Source: Candidatus Proelusimicrobium tauri
Lineage (GTDB): Bacteria > Elusimicrobiota > Elusimicrobia > Elusimicrobiales > Elusimicrobiaceae
Length of the DNA: 64,000 nucleotides
Reading direction: 5' to 3'
Assembly (NCBI GenBank): GCA_002311025.1
Contig: DBYY01000004.1
Coordinates: 70,265-134,264 of the forward strand
Positions 45,484-55,495 of the stretch are shown here, piece after piece. Below the pieces are notes generated by a model that worked only from the letters and a program-made list of their open reading frames with translations, made no database searches and was not told where the DNA came from. A program made the position numbers and the translations under genes. The stretch's first letter is position 1. The number at the start of each line of letters is the position of its first letter.

Positions 45484-46032
45484 ATGAAAAAAGTTCCCTA
45501 TGGCAGAATAGAAGTTGTGTGCGGATGTATGTTTTCTGGCAAGAGTACCGAACTTATAAGACGTGTTGAAGTTTGCCTTCAGGCAGGCCAAAAAGTGCAG
45601 GTTTTTAACTCTACGCTTGATAAACGCTACGCCAGGCGCGGTATTGCCACCCACGATTTAAAGAAACTTGACGGCATACCCGTAGATAAAGCAGAAGAAA
45701 TTTTGCCTTTAGTTAAAAATGATACAGAAGTTGTTGCTCTTGATGAAGTCAATTTTTTCAGTAAAGAAATTGTTAATGTCGCCCAAGAACTTGCCAAAAG
45801 GGGAAAACGCGTTATTTGCTGCGGTCTTGATATGGATTATCAGGCTGTCCCCTTTGAAAGTACCGCCAAACTCCTAGCCGTTGCAGATAGCGTTTTAAAA
45901 CTGGCTGCAAGATGTGTTTGTTGCGGTCAACCTGCCCGCAGAACGCAAAGAAAAGTTAATATCAAAAGTAGAATATATGTTGGCGGAGCCCAAGACTACG
46001 AAGCAAGATGTGCAGATTGCTTCAAGCCATAA
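45484..46032 (+). CDS. tdk: Thymidine kinase
   Basis: Salvage kinase converting thymidine to dTMP. The 182-residue class II enzyme has the P-loop GCMFSGKSTELIRRVE (14-21), the Glu of ALDEVNFF as catalytic base, and zinc-binding Cys residues CVCCGQPA and CADCFKP. Length is typical. A weak hairpin (AAGCC/GGCTT then T residues) over its stop codon could end transcription. Confidence 0.94.
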   Translation: MKKVPYGRIEVVCGCMFSGKSTELIRRVEVCLQAGQKVQVFNSTLDKRYARRGIATHDLKKLDGIPVDKAEEILPLVKNDTEVVALDEVNFFSKEIVNVAQELAKRGKRVICCGLDMDYQAVPFESTAKLLAVADSVLKLAARCVCCGQPARRTQRKVNIKSRIYVGGAQDYEARCADCFKP

Positions 46033-46046
46033 CTTCGGCTTTTTTC
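46024..46046 (+). terminator. Possible terminator at the end of tdk
   Basis: AAGCC and GGCTT form a 5-bp stem around an 8-nt loop, followed by a T run. It is short and overlaps the stop codon of tdk. Confidence 0.45.
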
Positions 46047-46060
46047 CTCTTTTTTATTTT

Positions 46061-46116
46061 TTTAAGACTTCGGATACTCGGGACTGCCGTCCCCTCTAGG
46101 TATACCTTGTCTTAAA
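46061..46116. repeat. Structured intergenic repeat, copy 2
   Basis: Outer arms TTTAAGAC (46061-46068) and GTCTTAAA (46109-46116) are perfectly complementary. The 40-bp core (46069-46108) starts TTCGGATAC and ends CTCTAGGTATACCTT, with an inner GGGA/TCCC hairpin. It matches copy 1 (9625-9664) without gaps at 31 of 40 positions, with changes concentrated in the inner hairpin, and the outer arms are different sequences that still pair. Same orientation on the plus strand as copy 1, although the neighbouring genes face the opposite way. Confidence 0.7.
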
Positions 46117-46129
46117 GAAAATAAAAAAT

Positions 46130-46226
46130 AGGTCGGTGCGTTTTTACCGCACCTAAAAAATCCTCGAAAATTGTTGTGCGCTTTTTAGGCAAAATTTCCG
46201 CAAAATCCTTGCAAATTGTTGCGTTG
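46130..46226. repeat. Imperfect tandem motif beside repeat copy 2
   Basis: The 271-bp gap 46033-46303 also contains a hairpin GGTGCG/CGCACC (46135-46154) and two similar ~25-bp units 45 bp apart: AAAATCCTCGAAAATTGTTG at 46157-46176 and AAAATCCTTGCAAATTGTTG at 46202-46221. CAAAATCCTTGCAAA at 46201-46215 is identical to 9713-9727 downstream of copy 1. Confidence 0.55.
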
Positions 46227-46303
46227 GGGTATTGTCTTATAGTTTTCTTTTCATTTTTTTTGTAGAATATTACTATACAAATAAGAATACAAAGAGGTAA
46301 AAA

Positions 46304-47068
46304 ATGAAAAAATATATACTAGCCGTTTTTAGTGCTATTTTCCTTTTTAATTTAGCACAGGCAAAGGACTTTTCCGCAAGTATAACTTTTGACAAAGACA
46401 ATATCAAACAAATATATCAAGAAGACTTAAAAAATCTTTCCGAATATATTAGCCAAGAAGTTGCCGCGCAAACATCTTTATATGCAAATGAACGTGTTAA
46501 AAATATGTGTAAAGAATGGCCCACTTGCGAAGAATGGGCAAAAAATAAACTTGCAAAAGATACCACTTTCCAAGTTATTGATACCGAAGTAGAACGCTGG
46601 GTCAAAAAATGGGAAGGTAAAACAGCAATTTGGGGATATAATTTTTATGTCCAAGCAAAAGAAAACGGGCAAACAAAGGCCTATCTTTTCAAACGCGGAG
46701 ATAAAGGCACATCTTACGCAGCACCTGTTTTAATTAAAAAATTTCCCGGTCATCCTATACATGGTAAGCCGTCGGAACACATACTACACATAGCACAGGT
46801 TGATAATCATGCTAATAGCAAATCTTGGCCCGGAGTTAAAGAATGTAATTTTTCTATACGCCGAGAAATAACTTCCCAATATATTTACAAATATGACGAG
46901 CAAGGTAATGCTCTTTGGAAACGCCGTTTGTATTTACATGTAAATGAAGGGTTGTTGAATTGGAATGGGAAAGTCTATTATTTCCAGGCATATCAAACAA
47001 AAGCAGGCGGAGATTATACTTATGAAGGACCTGTAAAAACAGGTTATTACCCTGCTCCTGCTAATTAA
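46304..47068 (+). CDS. Secreted protein, unknown
   Basis: A 254-residue protein with a signal peptide (KKYILAVFSAIFLFNLAQA, cleavage after AQA). The mature part has conserved-looking blocks WPTCEEWAKNK, RWVKKWEGKTAIWGYNFYVQ and YLHVNEGLLNWNGKVYYFQAY, and is rich in aromatic residues, consistent with a beta-rich periplasmic or secreted domain. Two Cys residues early in the mature part (NMCKEWPTC) could form a disulfide. I recognise no family. It has an AAAGAGG ribosome binding site and a possible TAGAAT -10 at 46263-46268, and stands alone after the repeat element. Confidence 0.6.
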   Translation: MKKYILAVFSAIFLFNLAQAKDFSASITFDKDNIKQIYQEDLKNLSEYISQEVAAQTSLYANERVKNMCKEWPTCEEWAKNKLAKDTTFQVIDTEVERWVKKWEGKTAIWGYNFYVQAKENGQTKAYLFKRGDKGTSYAAPVLIKKFPGHPIHGKPSEHILHIAQVDNHANSKSWPGVKECNFSIRREITSQYIYKYDEQGNALWKRRLYLHVNEGLLNWNGKVYYFQAYQTKAGGDYTYEGPVKTGYYPAPAN

Positions 47069-47106
47069 TATTATCATTATAAATTCTGAATCTCAAATAC
47101 AAAGAC

Positions 47107-47135
47107 TTATAAAAAATCTCATAATATTGTATAAT
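47107..47135 (+). promoter_or_regulatory. rpmE promoter
   Basis: TTATAA (47107-47112), 17-bp spacer and perfect TATAAT (47130-47135) upstream of the L31 gene. Confidence 0.6.
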
Positions 47136-47169
47136 ATATAGGAACTAATTTTTTTGAGGTATACATAAA

Positions 47170-47529
47170 ATGAAAGAAAAAATACATCCTAAATACGAAG
47201 TCGTAGAAGTCGTTTGCGCCTGTGGTGCAAAATTTAAAACTCGCTCTACGATGAAAGCAGTTAAATTAGATATTTGCTCTGCTTGCCACCCGTTCTTTAC
47301 CGGCAAACAAAAAATGCTTGATACCGAAGGCCGCGTAGAAAAGTTTAATAAGAAATTTGCCGCAACCAAAGGTCAAATGGTTGTTCGCAAACCCAAAACC
47401 GAAGTTAAACTTAAAAAGAACACCAAAAGAACAGCAAGCAAAAAAGTAGTTCTTTCAACAGCACCGGTTAAAAATCTCGTAAAAAAACCGGCAAAGGCTG
47501 CAAAAGAAACTAAAAAAGAAGCAAAATAG
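47170..47529 (+). CDS. rpmE: 50S ribosomal protein L31 with Lys-rich tail
   Basis: A 119-residue protein whose first ~72 residues are L31: [20 protein letters not shown], then the CxC and [13 protein letters not shown] motifs (zinc-binding form) and VEKFNKKF. The remaining ~45 residues are a Lys/Thr/Ala-rich tail ([28 protein letters not shown]) not present in most L31 proteins. It resembles the tail of S2 in this window. It has its own promoter and terminator. Confidence 0.93.
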   Translation: MKEKIHPKYEVVEVVCACGAKFKTRSTMKAVKLDICSACHPFFTGKQKMLDTEGRVEKFNKKFAATKGQMVVRKPKTEVKLKKNTKRTASKKVVLSTAPVKNLVKKPAKAAKETKKEAK

Positions 47530-47543
47530 CGAATAAAAATCTT

Positions 47544-47585
47544 ACGGCAGGCTCTCATTATTACTTTGAGGGCCTGCCGTTTTTC
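47544..47585 (+). terminator. Terminator after rpmE
   Basis: ACGGCAGGCTCTC/GAGGGCCTGCCGT stem of 13 pairs with one G-T wobble and an 11-nt loop, followed by five T. Confidence 0.9.
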
Positions 47586-47599
47586 AAGGGAAAATAATT

Positions 47600-48664
47600 A
47601 TGGAAATGGATACAAGCAAATTTAAAGAAGAATTTTTAAGTATTGAAAAAGAACTTGCCCAAGGCAATATCGCACCGGAAGAGTTTAAGGAAAAAACAAA
47701 ACGCCACGCATTTCTTCAGCCGATAATTGAAAAAATTTCCGAACTTGAAAAAGTACAAAATGCCATTAAAGAAGCAAAGGAAATTTTGGAAGACGGCACC
47801 GACAAAGATATGTGTGACCTTGCCGCCGCTGATTTAGCCGAACTTGAAGGCAAGCCCGAAGCCCTTATGCAAGAACTCCGTATTTTAATTATTCCGCCCG
47901 ATCCAAACGATTCCAAAAATATTTACCTTGAAATGCGCCCCGGCGCAGGCGGTGATGAAAGCGCAATTTTTGCCGCTGAATTATTGAGAGTTTATCAGCG
48001 TTTTGCCGATTCTCGCGGTTGGAAAACAGAGATTTTGGAATATACCCCGACCGGGTTAAAAGGTTGCAAATACGCAAGTATGTTTATTAAAGGTGAGGGG
48101 GCTTATTCTTGGCTTCGTGATGAGGCCGGCACCCATAGAGTTCAAAGAGTGCCCGATACAGAAACTTCCGGCCGCGTTCATACTTCAACCGTGACCGTTG
48201 CTATTATGCCCGAAGCCGAAGATATTGATATTCAAATTAACCCTGCCGATATTGAACTTGAAACCTGCCGTAGTGGCGGGGCGGGCGGTCAAAATGTTAA
48301 TAAAGTGGAAACGGCAGTGCGCCTTATCCATAAACCGACAGGCATTGTCGTTAGTTGTCGCGAAGAACGTCACCAAGGTGCAAACCGCGAAAAGGCAATG
48401 CGTATGCTTAAAGCAAAACTTTATCAAATAGAAGAAGAAAAAAGAAATAAAGAGATTTATGACGCAAGAAAAAGCCAAGTCGGTACAGGTGATAGGTCAG
48501 AAAAAATCAGAACTTATAACTTCCCGCAAAGCCGTGTTACCGACCACCGCTTAAATGAAAACTTCCACAATATCACCGAAATTATGGAAGGCCAAATCGA
48601 CGAGATTTTGGAACATTTGCGTAAATTAAGAGTAGAAGAAAAACTTAAACATCTTTCCTTATGA
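47600..48664 (+). CDS. prfA: Peptide chain release factor 1
   Basis: Recognises UAA and UAG stop codons. A 354-residue RF1 with PxT-type codon-recognition motif ([17 protein letters not shown]), the GGQ peptidyl-hydrolysis motif at 229-231 in [18 protein letters not shown], and [14 protein letters not shown]. PxT and length separate it from RF2. Its stop overlaps the start of prmC, the methylase that modifies the GGQ glutamine. Confidence 0.96.
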   Translation: MEMDTSKFKEEFLSIEKELAQGNIAPEEFKEKTKRHAFLQPIIEKISELEKVQNAIKEAKEILEDGTDKDMCDLAAADLAELEGKPEALMQELRILIIPPDPNDSKNIYLEMRPGAGGDESAIFAAELLRVYQRFADSRGWKTEILEYTPTGLKGCKYASMFIKGEGAYSWLRDEAGTHRVQRVPDTETSGRVHTSTVTVAIMPEAEDIDIQINPADIELETCRSGGAGGQNVNKVETAVRLIHKPTGIVVSCREERHQGANREKAMRMLKAKLYQIEEEKRNKEIYDARKSQVGTGDRSEKIRTYNFPQSRVTDHRLNENFHNITEIMEGQIDEILEHLRKLRVEEKLKHLSL

Positions 48665-49503
48665 TAACTATTTTCCAACTTATTGAAGAGGGTTCAAAAA
48701 AACTTAGCGACGCAGGTATTGACGAACCCCAAGTGCATAGCGAACTTATCGCCGCTTTTGTGTTAAATAAAAGCAGAACTTATGTGCGCGCTTTTAACCA
48801 AAACATTGTTCTTGATAAACAAGAAAAATTATTCAGGACTATTTTAGAAGAAAAACTTAAGGGCCGTCCGCTTGCCCATATTATCGGCTCTTGCGAATTT
48901 ATGGGCAGAATCTTTAATGTAAGCCCTACCGTTTTAATACCAAGACCTGAAACCGAAGAACTTATAGAACAAAGTTTAAAACAACTTAAAATGCGCTTGC
49001 CTAATACTATCCTTGATTTATGCACGGGGTCTGGCTGTATTGCTATAAGTTTGGCGTTTTTGTTTCACAGTGCGCATGTTACTGCGGCAGATATTTCCGC
49101 CGAAGCGCTTGAAACCGCTTTAACAAATGCGCGCAACTTAAATGTCGCAAAAAGAATAGATTTTATTAAAAGTAATTTGTTTGATAATATACAAAAATCT
49201 TTTGATTTTATTATCTCTAATCCGCCTTATATTCCAACAGAAGTTATTAAAACGCTTTCGCCCGAAGTTTTGTGCGAACCGCATATCGCCCTTGACGGCG
49301 GAAAAGACGGACTTGAAATTATTAAAAAAATAGCCAAACAGGCCTGTGAACATCTTAATCCGGAAGGTTTGCTTGCTTTAGAAATAGGGTGCGAACAAGC
49401 GCCAAAAGTGGTAAAATTTTTTAAAGAAGATAAATGGCGAATTCCACAGGTTGTGCGTGATTTTGCCGGCATTGAGCGTTTTGTTTTTGTGCGCAAAAAA
49501 TAA
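48661..49503 (+). CDS. prmC: Release factor glutamine methyltransferase
   Basis: Methylates the Gln of GGQ in release factors with S-adenosylmethionine. The 280-residue protein has an N-terminal helical domain (about 1-75), the SAM motif [15 protein letters not shown] and the catalytic NPPY motif in [11 protein letters not shown]. Overlap with prfA (ATGA) is the usual arrangement. Confidence 0.95.
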   Translation: MITIFQLIEEGSKKLSDAGIDEPQVHSELIAAFVLNKSRTYVRAFNQNIVLDKQEKLFRTILEEKLKGRPLAHIIGSCEFMGRIFNVSPTVLIPRPETEELIEQSLKQLKMRLPNTILDLCTGSGCIAISLAFLFHSAHVTAADISAEALETALTNARNLNVAKRIDFIKSNLFDNIQKSFDFIISNPPYIPTEVIKTLSPEVLCEPHIALDGGKDGLEIIKKIAKQACEHLNPEGLLALEIGCEQAPKVVKFFKEDKWRIPQVVRDFAGIERFVFVRKK

Positions 49504-49531
49504 TTATTTCTAAAACAAAGGAGATTTTTTT

Positions 49532-50800
49532 ATGGATAAATTTATTATTCAGGGCGGCAGAAAATTAAAAGGCAGTGTTGAAATAAGCGGTTCTAAAAAT
49601 GCCGCTTTACCTATTTTGATGGCTACCCTTTTGACCGACGAAGATTGTATTATTAACCGCGTACCTAGATTAAGAGATATCCGCACAACAATTAAAATAC
49701 TTGAAGAACTCGGTAAAGAAGTTACCAACGACAACGGCACCTTAACTATTAAGGCAAAACATAAATTAAAAACTTCCGTTTCCTATGATTTAGTTAAAAA
49801 AATGCGCGCAAGTTTTTGGGTAGCAGGTCCGCTTTTGTCCAGATTTAAAAAAACGCAAGTGCCGCTGCCGGGCGGTTGCGCAATCGGCCTAAGGCCGGTT
49901 GATATTCACTTAAAGGGCTTTGAAAAATTCGGCGCAAAAATCAGTATGGACAAGGGAAATATCATTATTAAAGCGCGCAAATTAAATCCGGCTAAAATTA
50001 TTTTAAGTTTCCCAAGTGTCGGCGCAACGCAAAATTTAATGATGTGCGCTTCTTTAATACCCGGCAAAACTATTATTGAAAACGGCGCAAGAGAACCCGA
50101 AGTTTTTGATTTGATAGCCGCACTTAATTCTATGGGCGCAGATATTACTTTGGATAACAGAGGGTGCATAATTGTAGAAGGTAAAACCAAACTCGGCGGT
50201 ATGACGCATACCATCGTTGCCGATAGAATTGAAACAGGCACCTATCTTTTGGCTGCAGCGGCAACGGGTAGTTCTATAACAATTAAAGAGTGTGTTCCAA
50301 GTCATAATGAAATTTTAATAGAGTATCTTTGCGAAGCCGGTTTTAAAATTGAAACTACTGATACGGAAATTAAAATATCCAAGAAGACAAAAAATATTAA
50401 ACCCGTTAATATAAGAACTGCTCCTTTCCCCGGTTTTGCCACAGATTTACAAGCACCTTGGATGGCTTTAATGTGCCTTGCTAACGGCAAAAGCGATATC
50501 AGCGAAGATATTTTTGAAAATCGCTTTATGCATGCAGCCGAACTTATAAGAATGGGCGCAAATATTTCTCTAGAACATAACTGCGCGCATATTATGGGCG
50601 TTAAAAACTTTACGCCGGCGGTTGTTATGTCTTCAGATTTAAGAGGCGGTGCAGCGTTAGTTATTGCGGCCCTTTGCGCAAAAGGCACAAGCGAAGTCCA
50701 AAGAGTTTATCACATAGACAGAGGTTATGAAAGAATTGAGGAAAAACTAACTGCTCTTGGCGCAAAAATTAAAAGAGTGAACCCTTCTCCTTTTGAATAA
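49532..50800 (+). CDS. murA: UDP-N-acetylglucosamine 1-carboxyvinyltransferase
   Basis: First committed step of peptidoglycan synthesis: transfers enolpyruvate from PEP to UDP-GlcNAc. The 422-residue protein has K22 and N23 (EISGSKNAALPIL), the fosfomycin-target C116 in LPGGCAIGLRP, and the conserved TDLQAPWMALMC and LRGGAALVIAAL motifs. Having Cys rather than Asp at 116 predicts sensitivity of the active site to fosfomycin. Good GGAG ribosome binding site; folC follows 2 bp later. Confidence 0.96.
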   Translation: MDKFIIQGGRKLKGSVEISGSKNAALPILMATLLTDEDCIINRVPRLRDIRTTIKILEELGKEVTNDNGTLTIKAKHKLKTSVSYDLVKKMRASFWVAGPLLSRFKKTQVPLPGGCAIGLRPVDIHLKGFEKFGAKISMDKGNIIIKARKLNPAKIILSFPSVGATQNLMMCASLIPGKTIIENGAREPEVFDLIAALNSMGADITLDNRGCIIVEGKTKLGGMTHTIVADRIETGTYLLAAAATGSSITIKECVPSHNEILIEYLCEAGFKIETTDTEIKISKKTKNIKPVNIRTAPFPGFATDLQAPWMALMCLANGKSDISEDIFENRFMHAAELIRMGANISLEHNCAHIMGVKNFTPAVVMSSDLRGGAALVIAALCAKGTSEVQRVYHIDRGYERIEEKLTALGAKIKRVNPSPFE

Positions 50801-50802
50801 TT

Positions 50803-52005
50803 ATGACCTTTAAAGAGTTAACCGAACTTCTAAAAAAAAGAAGTTGCGGCGGCAAAAAAGGCAATCTTTCTTTACTTAAAAAAACAGCAAAAAAACTTGG
50901 TGTTTTGCCTGTTAATTATAAAACAGTTTTAATTGCCGGCACAAACGGCAAAGGAACTGTGGCGCACTTACTTGCTGAAGCGGCAATGAAAAGCGGTTTT
51001 AAAACAGGACTTTTTACCTCTCCGCATATTTTTGATATACGGGAAAGAATATCTGTAAATAATAAAGAAATTTCTCAAAGAGATTTTTGTTCTTGCCTTG
51101 AAAAAGTTTTATCTGCCGAAGTAAAACCTTTAAAATTTTTTGAACTTTTAACTTTAAGCGCACTTGTTTATTTTAAAGAAAAAAAAGTAGATTTTGCCGT
51201 TTTTGAGTGCGGTATCGGCGGACTTAAGGATAGCACAAATATTATTGACGCGGGTTTGAGTATAATAACATCCGTTGCTAAAGACCACGAAAAACTTTTG
51301 GGTAATACTCTTGAAGAAATTGCCTTTCAAAAAGCAGGTATTATTAAAAAAGAAAAACCTTGTGTTTTAGGGCAGGTTTCACCGAAAATTTTAAAAATTA
51401 TTGAAGATATCTGTATCAAAGAAAGCGCACCTTTAATAGTGCCTGTTTGCCAAAATGTAAAACTTGATTTTCTTAAAAACGAGACGGAATTTACCTACCG
51501 AAACAAAAAATATATTTTAAATATGCTTGGGGAAAAAGCGGCGCAAAACGCGACTTTGGTTATATCGGCAAGTAATATTTTAGGTTTTAATAAAGGGCTT
51601 AAAAATGCTTTGTTAAAAATTGCCTTGCCCGCGCGTTTTGAGATAAAAAAAATAGGTAAAAATTATCTTATTCAAGACGGTGCACATAATCCCGCTGCTA
51701 TTAAAGAGTTTTTAAATACTTTTGTAAAAAGTCCTTATTTTAAACAAGAAAATATTTTGGTTTACGGGGTAAACGCGGAAAAAGATTATAAAACTTGTGC
51801 GAAACTTTTAAACTCTTATTTCAAAAAAATTTGCCTTGCGGAATTTAAAAAGTCCTGCCCTAAAGAAAAGTTAAAAAAATATTTCAAAAATTGTGCGTTT
51901 ATAAATGTAAAAGATTTGGCAAAAACAAAGGCAAATATTGTTCAAGTGGGCAGTTTTTATTTATCTTGCGAACTCAAAAAATATTTGCCTAAAAAGCAAT
52001 TATAG
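50803..52005 (+). CDS. folC: Folylpolyglutamate/dihydrofolate synthase
   Basis: Adds glutamate to folates (and to dihydropteroate if bifunctional). The 400-residue Mur-ligase-like protein shows the P-loop IAGTNGKGTVAHLLAEA, FTSPHIFDIRERI, ECGIGGLKDSTNII, the IQDGAHNPAAI motif and a C-terminal Rossmann-like domain. Length is a little short of the usual ~420. It lies convergent with lpxI and overlaps it by 17 bases at the 3' ends. Confidence 0.9.
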   Translation: MTFKELTELLKKRSCGGKKGNLSLLKKTAKKLGVLPVNYKTVLIAGTNGKGTVAHLLAEAAMKSGFKTGLFTSPHIFDIRERISVNNKEISQRDFCSCLEKVLSAEVKPLKFFELLTLSALVYFKEKKVDFAVFECGIGGLKDSTNIIDAGLSIITSVAKDHEKLLGNTLEEIAFQKAGIIKKEKPCVLGQVSPKILKIIEDICIKESAPLIVPVCQNVKLDFLKNETEFTYRNKKYILNMLGEKAAQNATLVISASNILGFNKGLKNALLKIALPARFEIKKIGKNYLIQDGAHNPAAIKEFLNTFVKSPYFKQENILVYGVNAEKDYKTCAKLLNSYFKKICLAEFKKSCPKEKLKKYFKNCAFINVKDLAKTKANIVQVGSFYLSCELKKYLPKKQL

Positions 52006-52807
52006 CAATATCGTTTTTATCTGCTAAAGCGCAAACTTCTTCAATATCAAGAATAATTGTTTTACTCGCTTCAACTGCAAGAACTTTTGCTCTTGCTTCT
52101 ATCATAGATTTTATAGTGCCTTTGCCGATAATGGGTAAATCATATCTATCATCTTGCTGAGGGCGGGCAACTTTAACAACGGTTAAAAATTTATTTTTAC
52201 CCGGATTTTTAGCGACAATCTCGCCCGCTCTTAAAATACAATTATCCGTGCCTTCCATACCTTCCACGGCGACGACGGTTTTATCGCAAATAACACTTGT
52301 TAAACCGACATCTAAAGTGGCTAAAGTCGTGGATATGTTTTTGCCCAGTTCAATATCTTTTTCTTCTTCCGCTGTGGGTTTTCTTTTGGTTAGAATACCT
52401 TTTTGCGGAACAAATTTTTCTAAAAATAAGGAAGATGATTGAAACTCAATACCTTCTTTTTTAAATTCATTTATAGCGGCTTCCAAAATGCTTTTTGCAC
52501 GGAAATCCCGTAAGGAAGCAAGAATCTTCGTCGCTCTTAAATCAGCCGCTAAATTAAAAATGTTAAAGTGTTCGACTCTGCCTGCCATAACGGCTTTTTG
52601 GACTTCGTTTTCTTTAAAAAATTTAAGAGCGGCACCGAGTTTCCCTATTTTCAGAGTTGTGGTTTTTGCTGCGTATGGTTTGAAATCTTCTTCTTTAGCA
52701 TTATCTTTTACGCAAATGACAAAAATCTCTTCTCCTTTAGTCTTGGCTTCTTTTGCTATAAGGATTGGAAATTTGCCTTCACCTGCGATAATGCCGAGTT
52801 TACTCAT
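51989..52807 (-). CDS. lpxI: UDP-2,3-diacylglucosamine diphosphatase LpxI
   Basis: Hydrolyses UDP-2,3-diacylglucosamine to lipid X in lipid A synthesis, in place of LpxH. The 272-residue protein begins [20 protein letters not shown] and contains [38 protein letters not shown] and [20 protein letters not shown], hallmarks of LpxI. It overlaps lpxA by 8 bases, so it is the last gene of the bamA-to-lpxI operon. Confidence 0.93.
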   Translation of the reverse strand: MSKLGIIAGEGKFPILIAKEAKTKGEEIFVICVKDNAKEEDFKPYAAKTTTLKIGKLGAALKFFKENEVQKAVMAGRVEHFNIFNLAADLRATKILASLRDFRAKSILEAAINEFKKEGIEFQSSSLFLEKFVPQKGILTKRKPTAEEEKDIELGKNISTTLATLDVGLTSVICDKTVVAVEGMEGTDNCILRAGEIVAKNPGKNKFLTVVKVARPQQDDRYDLPIIGKGTIKSMIEARAKVLAVEASKTIILDIEEVCALADKNDIAIIAF

Positions 52808-53618
52808 TACTGCCTTCCTCTTGAGTATGGAGATGCATTCTTGCGCTCATAATACCGCGCTTTGTATTGCGACAGAAATCAATAAGTTCTTTGACTTCAG
52901 GTGTGGGATTCTCTTTCTCAAGAATATCCAAAGTTTCCTTCATTGTGTGGGTGGTGTCAAGGAAAAGTTTTTTATAAGCATTTTTGACGGCACTTATTTG
53001 TTCTCTTGTCCAGCCGGCTCTTCTTAAACCGACGGTATTAAGACCTACAAGTTTTGCTCTTGTTCCTGTTGCGCGGCAAAAAGGCGGCATATCAAGAGTA
53101 AGACCGCTTAAACCTGATAACATGGAAAATCTGCCTATACGCACAAACTGATGAACGGCAGATAAACCGGAGAGTATTGCATTATTTGCTATATGAACAT
53201 GACCTGCAACGCCGCAACAGTTAACTAAAATTATGTTATTGCCTAAAACGCAATCATGCGCCACATGGGAATTTGCCATAAGTAAGCAATTATTGCCGAT
53301 AGTTGTAGGGGTTTCAAGACTGGTTGCACGGTGAATTGTTACATTTTCGCGGATTTGATTATTATCTCCGATAACTACGCGGCTTTCAAGCCCTTTATAA
53401 CTTAAATCTTGCGGTTTTACGCCGATAAAAGCATTGCCTATAAGGTCATTATTTTTACCCATAGTTGTATTTTCTATAACGCAGTAAGGACCTATTTTTG
53501 TTCCTTCTCCGATTTCAACATTTTTACCTATAATAGCGTAAGGACCTATTTGAACATTTTTGCCGAGTTTGGCAGAGGGATCTATAATAGCACTGGGGTG
53601 AATAGTTGTTTCTTGCAT
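52800..53618 (-). CDS. lpxA: UDP-N-acetylglucosamine O-acyltransferase
   Basis: First step of lipid A synthesis. The 272-residue left-handed beta-helix protein has hexapeptide repeats ([37 protein letters not shown]) and the catalytic H121 in [12 protein letters not shown] (E. coli H125). A C-terminal helical domain follows ([20 protein letters not shown]). No fabZ gene separates it from lpxC, unlike the order in many Proteobacteria. Confidence 0.96.
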   Translation of the reverse strand: MQETTIHPSAIIDPSAKLGKNVQIGPYAIIGKNVEIGEGTKIGPYCVIENTTMGKNNDLIGNAFIGVKPQDLSYKGLESRVVIGDNNQIRENVTIHRATSLETPTTIGNNCLLMANSHVAHDCVLGNNIILVNCCGVAGHVHIANNAILSGLSAVHQFVRIGRFSMLSGLSGLTLDMPPFCRATGTRAKLVGLNTVGLRRAGWTREQISAVKNAYKKLFLDTTHTMKETLDILEKENPTPEVKELIDFCRNTKRGIMSARMHLHTQEEGSNE

Positions 53619-53633
53619 AAATATCTCCTAAAA

Positions 53634-54455
53634 TTAATTTTCTTCCGTTAATTTTTTGGCAAAAGCCACATTTGTTTTATGTCCGCCGAGTTTGCAAGTT
53701 ATATGCATAGGACCTAAAACTTTGCCTGTTAATTTAAGGTCGCCGAGCAAATCAAGTATTTTATGACGGACCATTTCATTATCAAATCTTAAAGGTACGC
53801 TGAATCCGTCTTTTTTAATTACTACGCAATTTTCAAGACTGCCGCCTTTTGCAAGTCCGTTCGCTTGAAGAAAGGCAATTTCTTCTTCAAATCCAAAAGT
53901 TCTTGCGGGAGCAATTTCTTTTAAATAACTTTCCGGCGTTAAAGTGAAAGTATATTCTTGATGTGAAACTAAAGGGTGCCCTTTTCTTTCATAGACAAAA
54001 GTTATTTTAAAATCTTGGCAAGGGTTTGCCGTATAAGTAATATCTCCATCTTGGAAAGTAATTTCTTTTTCCAAATGTAGAACTTCGGCTGTTTGATCAA
54101 TTTCTTTCAGTTCGCCTTCAAGCATTGCTTTTGCGTATGGCAAAGAGGATCCGTCCATAATGGGCGGTTCCGGCCCGTCCATTTCAATAATCAAATCGGT
54201 AATACCAAGCCCGTTTGCCGCACTTAAAACGTGTTCAATAGTGTGAACTTCGGCTTTTTCATTGGCGATATTTGTTCCGCGTAAAGTGGAAGAAACATTT
54301 TTTGCCAGAGCAATAATCGGTTCTGCTTTTAAATCAGTTCTGATAAAGGAAATATAGCCCTGCTCGCTTGGTTTAAAAGTAATGGAGCAAACTTCGCCGG
54401 TATGTATGCCGACGCCTTTTAAAGTTTGTGGGGTTTTAATTGTTTTTCTTTTCAT
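53634..54455 (-). CDS. lpxC: UDP-3-O-acyl-N-acetylglucosamine deacetylase
   Basis: Zinc deacetylase, the committed step of lipid A synthesis. The 273-residue protein has QTLKGVGIHTGE, the zinc-ligand motif VHTIEHVLSA (H75), ARTFGFEEEI and the second zinc region VRHKILDLLGDL. It is a single-domain LpxC and is not fused to FabZ as in Bacteroidetes. It lies between lpxD (14 bp) and lpxA (15 bp). Confidence 0.96.
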   Translation of the reverse strand: MKRKTIKTPQTLKGVGIHTGEVCSITFKPSEQGYISFIRTDLKAEPIIALAKNVSSTLRGTNIANEKAEVHTIEHVLSAANGLGITDLIIEMDGPEPPIMDGSSLPYAKAMLEGELKEIDQTAEVLHLEKEITFQDGDITYTANPCQDFKITFVYERKGHPLVSHQEYTFTLTPESYLKEIAPARTFGFEEEIAFLQANGLAKGGSLENCVVIKKDGFSVPLRFDNEMVRHKILDLLGDLKLTGKVLGPMHITCKLGGHKTNVAFAKKLTEEN

Positions 54456-54469
54456 TTTTTCATCCGAAA

Positions 54470-55495
54470 TTATTTTAAAAATTTAAATTTTTTCTTTAAG
54501 GCAACAAGTTCTTTATAAAACTCCGGCAATTTACCCATAATGGCGGCAATTCTCATATATTCGCCATAAGGTCTTGCGGGAGATCCGAGCAACTTTTCGC
54601 CCGGTTTGACATTGCCGAGTATTCCTGCTTGCGGACCGAGAACTGCCTGATCGCCGATAGTTAAATGTCCGCTTACGCCGACTTGCCCAGCCATAATAAC
54701 ACCGTTACCGACTTTGGTAGAACCGGCAATACCGACTTGGGAAACAAGAATTGTTGCTTTGCCGATTTCAACATTATGCGCAATTTGAACAAGATTATCA
54801 ATTTTTGTATTTGTACCGATAATCGTGCTGTTTAATTTTGCCCTATCAATAGTTGTGTTTGCACCGATTTCTACATCATCTTCCAAAATAACATTACCGA
54901 TTTGCGGGATTTTATTGTGCATGCCGTTTTCAAAAACATAGCCAAAACCGTCCGAACCGATAACCGCACCCGGTTGTAAAATAACTTTATTTTTTAAAAT
55001 ACAATTTTCGCGGACAACTACATTAGGGTATAAAATACAAAGCGCACCGATTTGAACATTTCTGCCGACATAGACATTAGGATAAATTATTGTGCCGTCA
55101 CCGATAACTACGCCTTCTTCAATAACAGCGTAAGCACCTATGGAAACGCCCTTACCGATTTTAGCACTAGGGTCAATAACGGCTTTATCGCTGATTTTTG
55201 GGGTTTGTTTGTTTAAGGTATCAATATCTCTTAAAACTTGGGTAAAGGCCCACTCCGGATTTTTGACATATAAAATATTTCCTTTGAAGGGAAGGGGAGT
55301 ATCTTTTAACTTTTCATTAACTATCAAAGCACCTAAAGGCAAATTTTCAAGATTTTCAAATCTTTCAGTTTGATTTGTATAGGCAATTGCACCCTCTTTA
55401 ATTTTATCTAGACCGCAAACGCCTGTTGGTGTAAAGTTTTCATCTCCTTTAAGTTGGGCATTACACATTTCAACTATTTGCTTTAAGGTTTTCAT
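54470..55495 (-). CDS. lpxD: UDP-3-O-acylglucosamine N-acyltransferase
   Basis: Adds the N-linked acyl chain in lipid A synthesis. From the ATG at 55495 the product has 341 residues: an N-terminal uridine-binding domain (about 1-95), then hexapeptide repeats ([20 protein letters not shown] and many more) with the catalytic His in [13 protein letters not shown] use 55495 rather than 55516 because a GGAGAG Shine-Dalgarno sits just before it. The start overlaps the end of the ompH-like gene by 26 bases. Confidence 0.95.
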   Translation of the reverse strand: MKTLKQIVEMCNAQLKGDENFTPTGVCGLDKIKEGAIAYTNQTERFENLENLPLGALIVNEKLKDTPLPFKGNILYVKNPEWAFTQVLRDIDTLNKQTPKISDKAVIDPSAKIGKGVSIGAYAVIEEGVVIGDGTIIYPNVYVGRNVQIGALCILYPNVVVRENCILKNKVILQPGAVIGSDGFGYVFENGMHNKIPQIGNVILEDDVEIGANTTIDRAKLNSTIIGTNTKIDNLVQIAHNVEIGKATILVSQVGIAGSTKVGNGVIMAGQVGVSGHLTIGDQAVLGPQAGILGNVKPGEKLLGSPARPYGEYMRIAAIMGKLPEFYKELVALKKKFKFLK

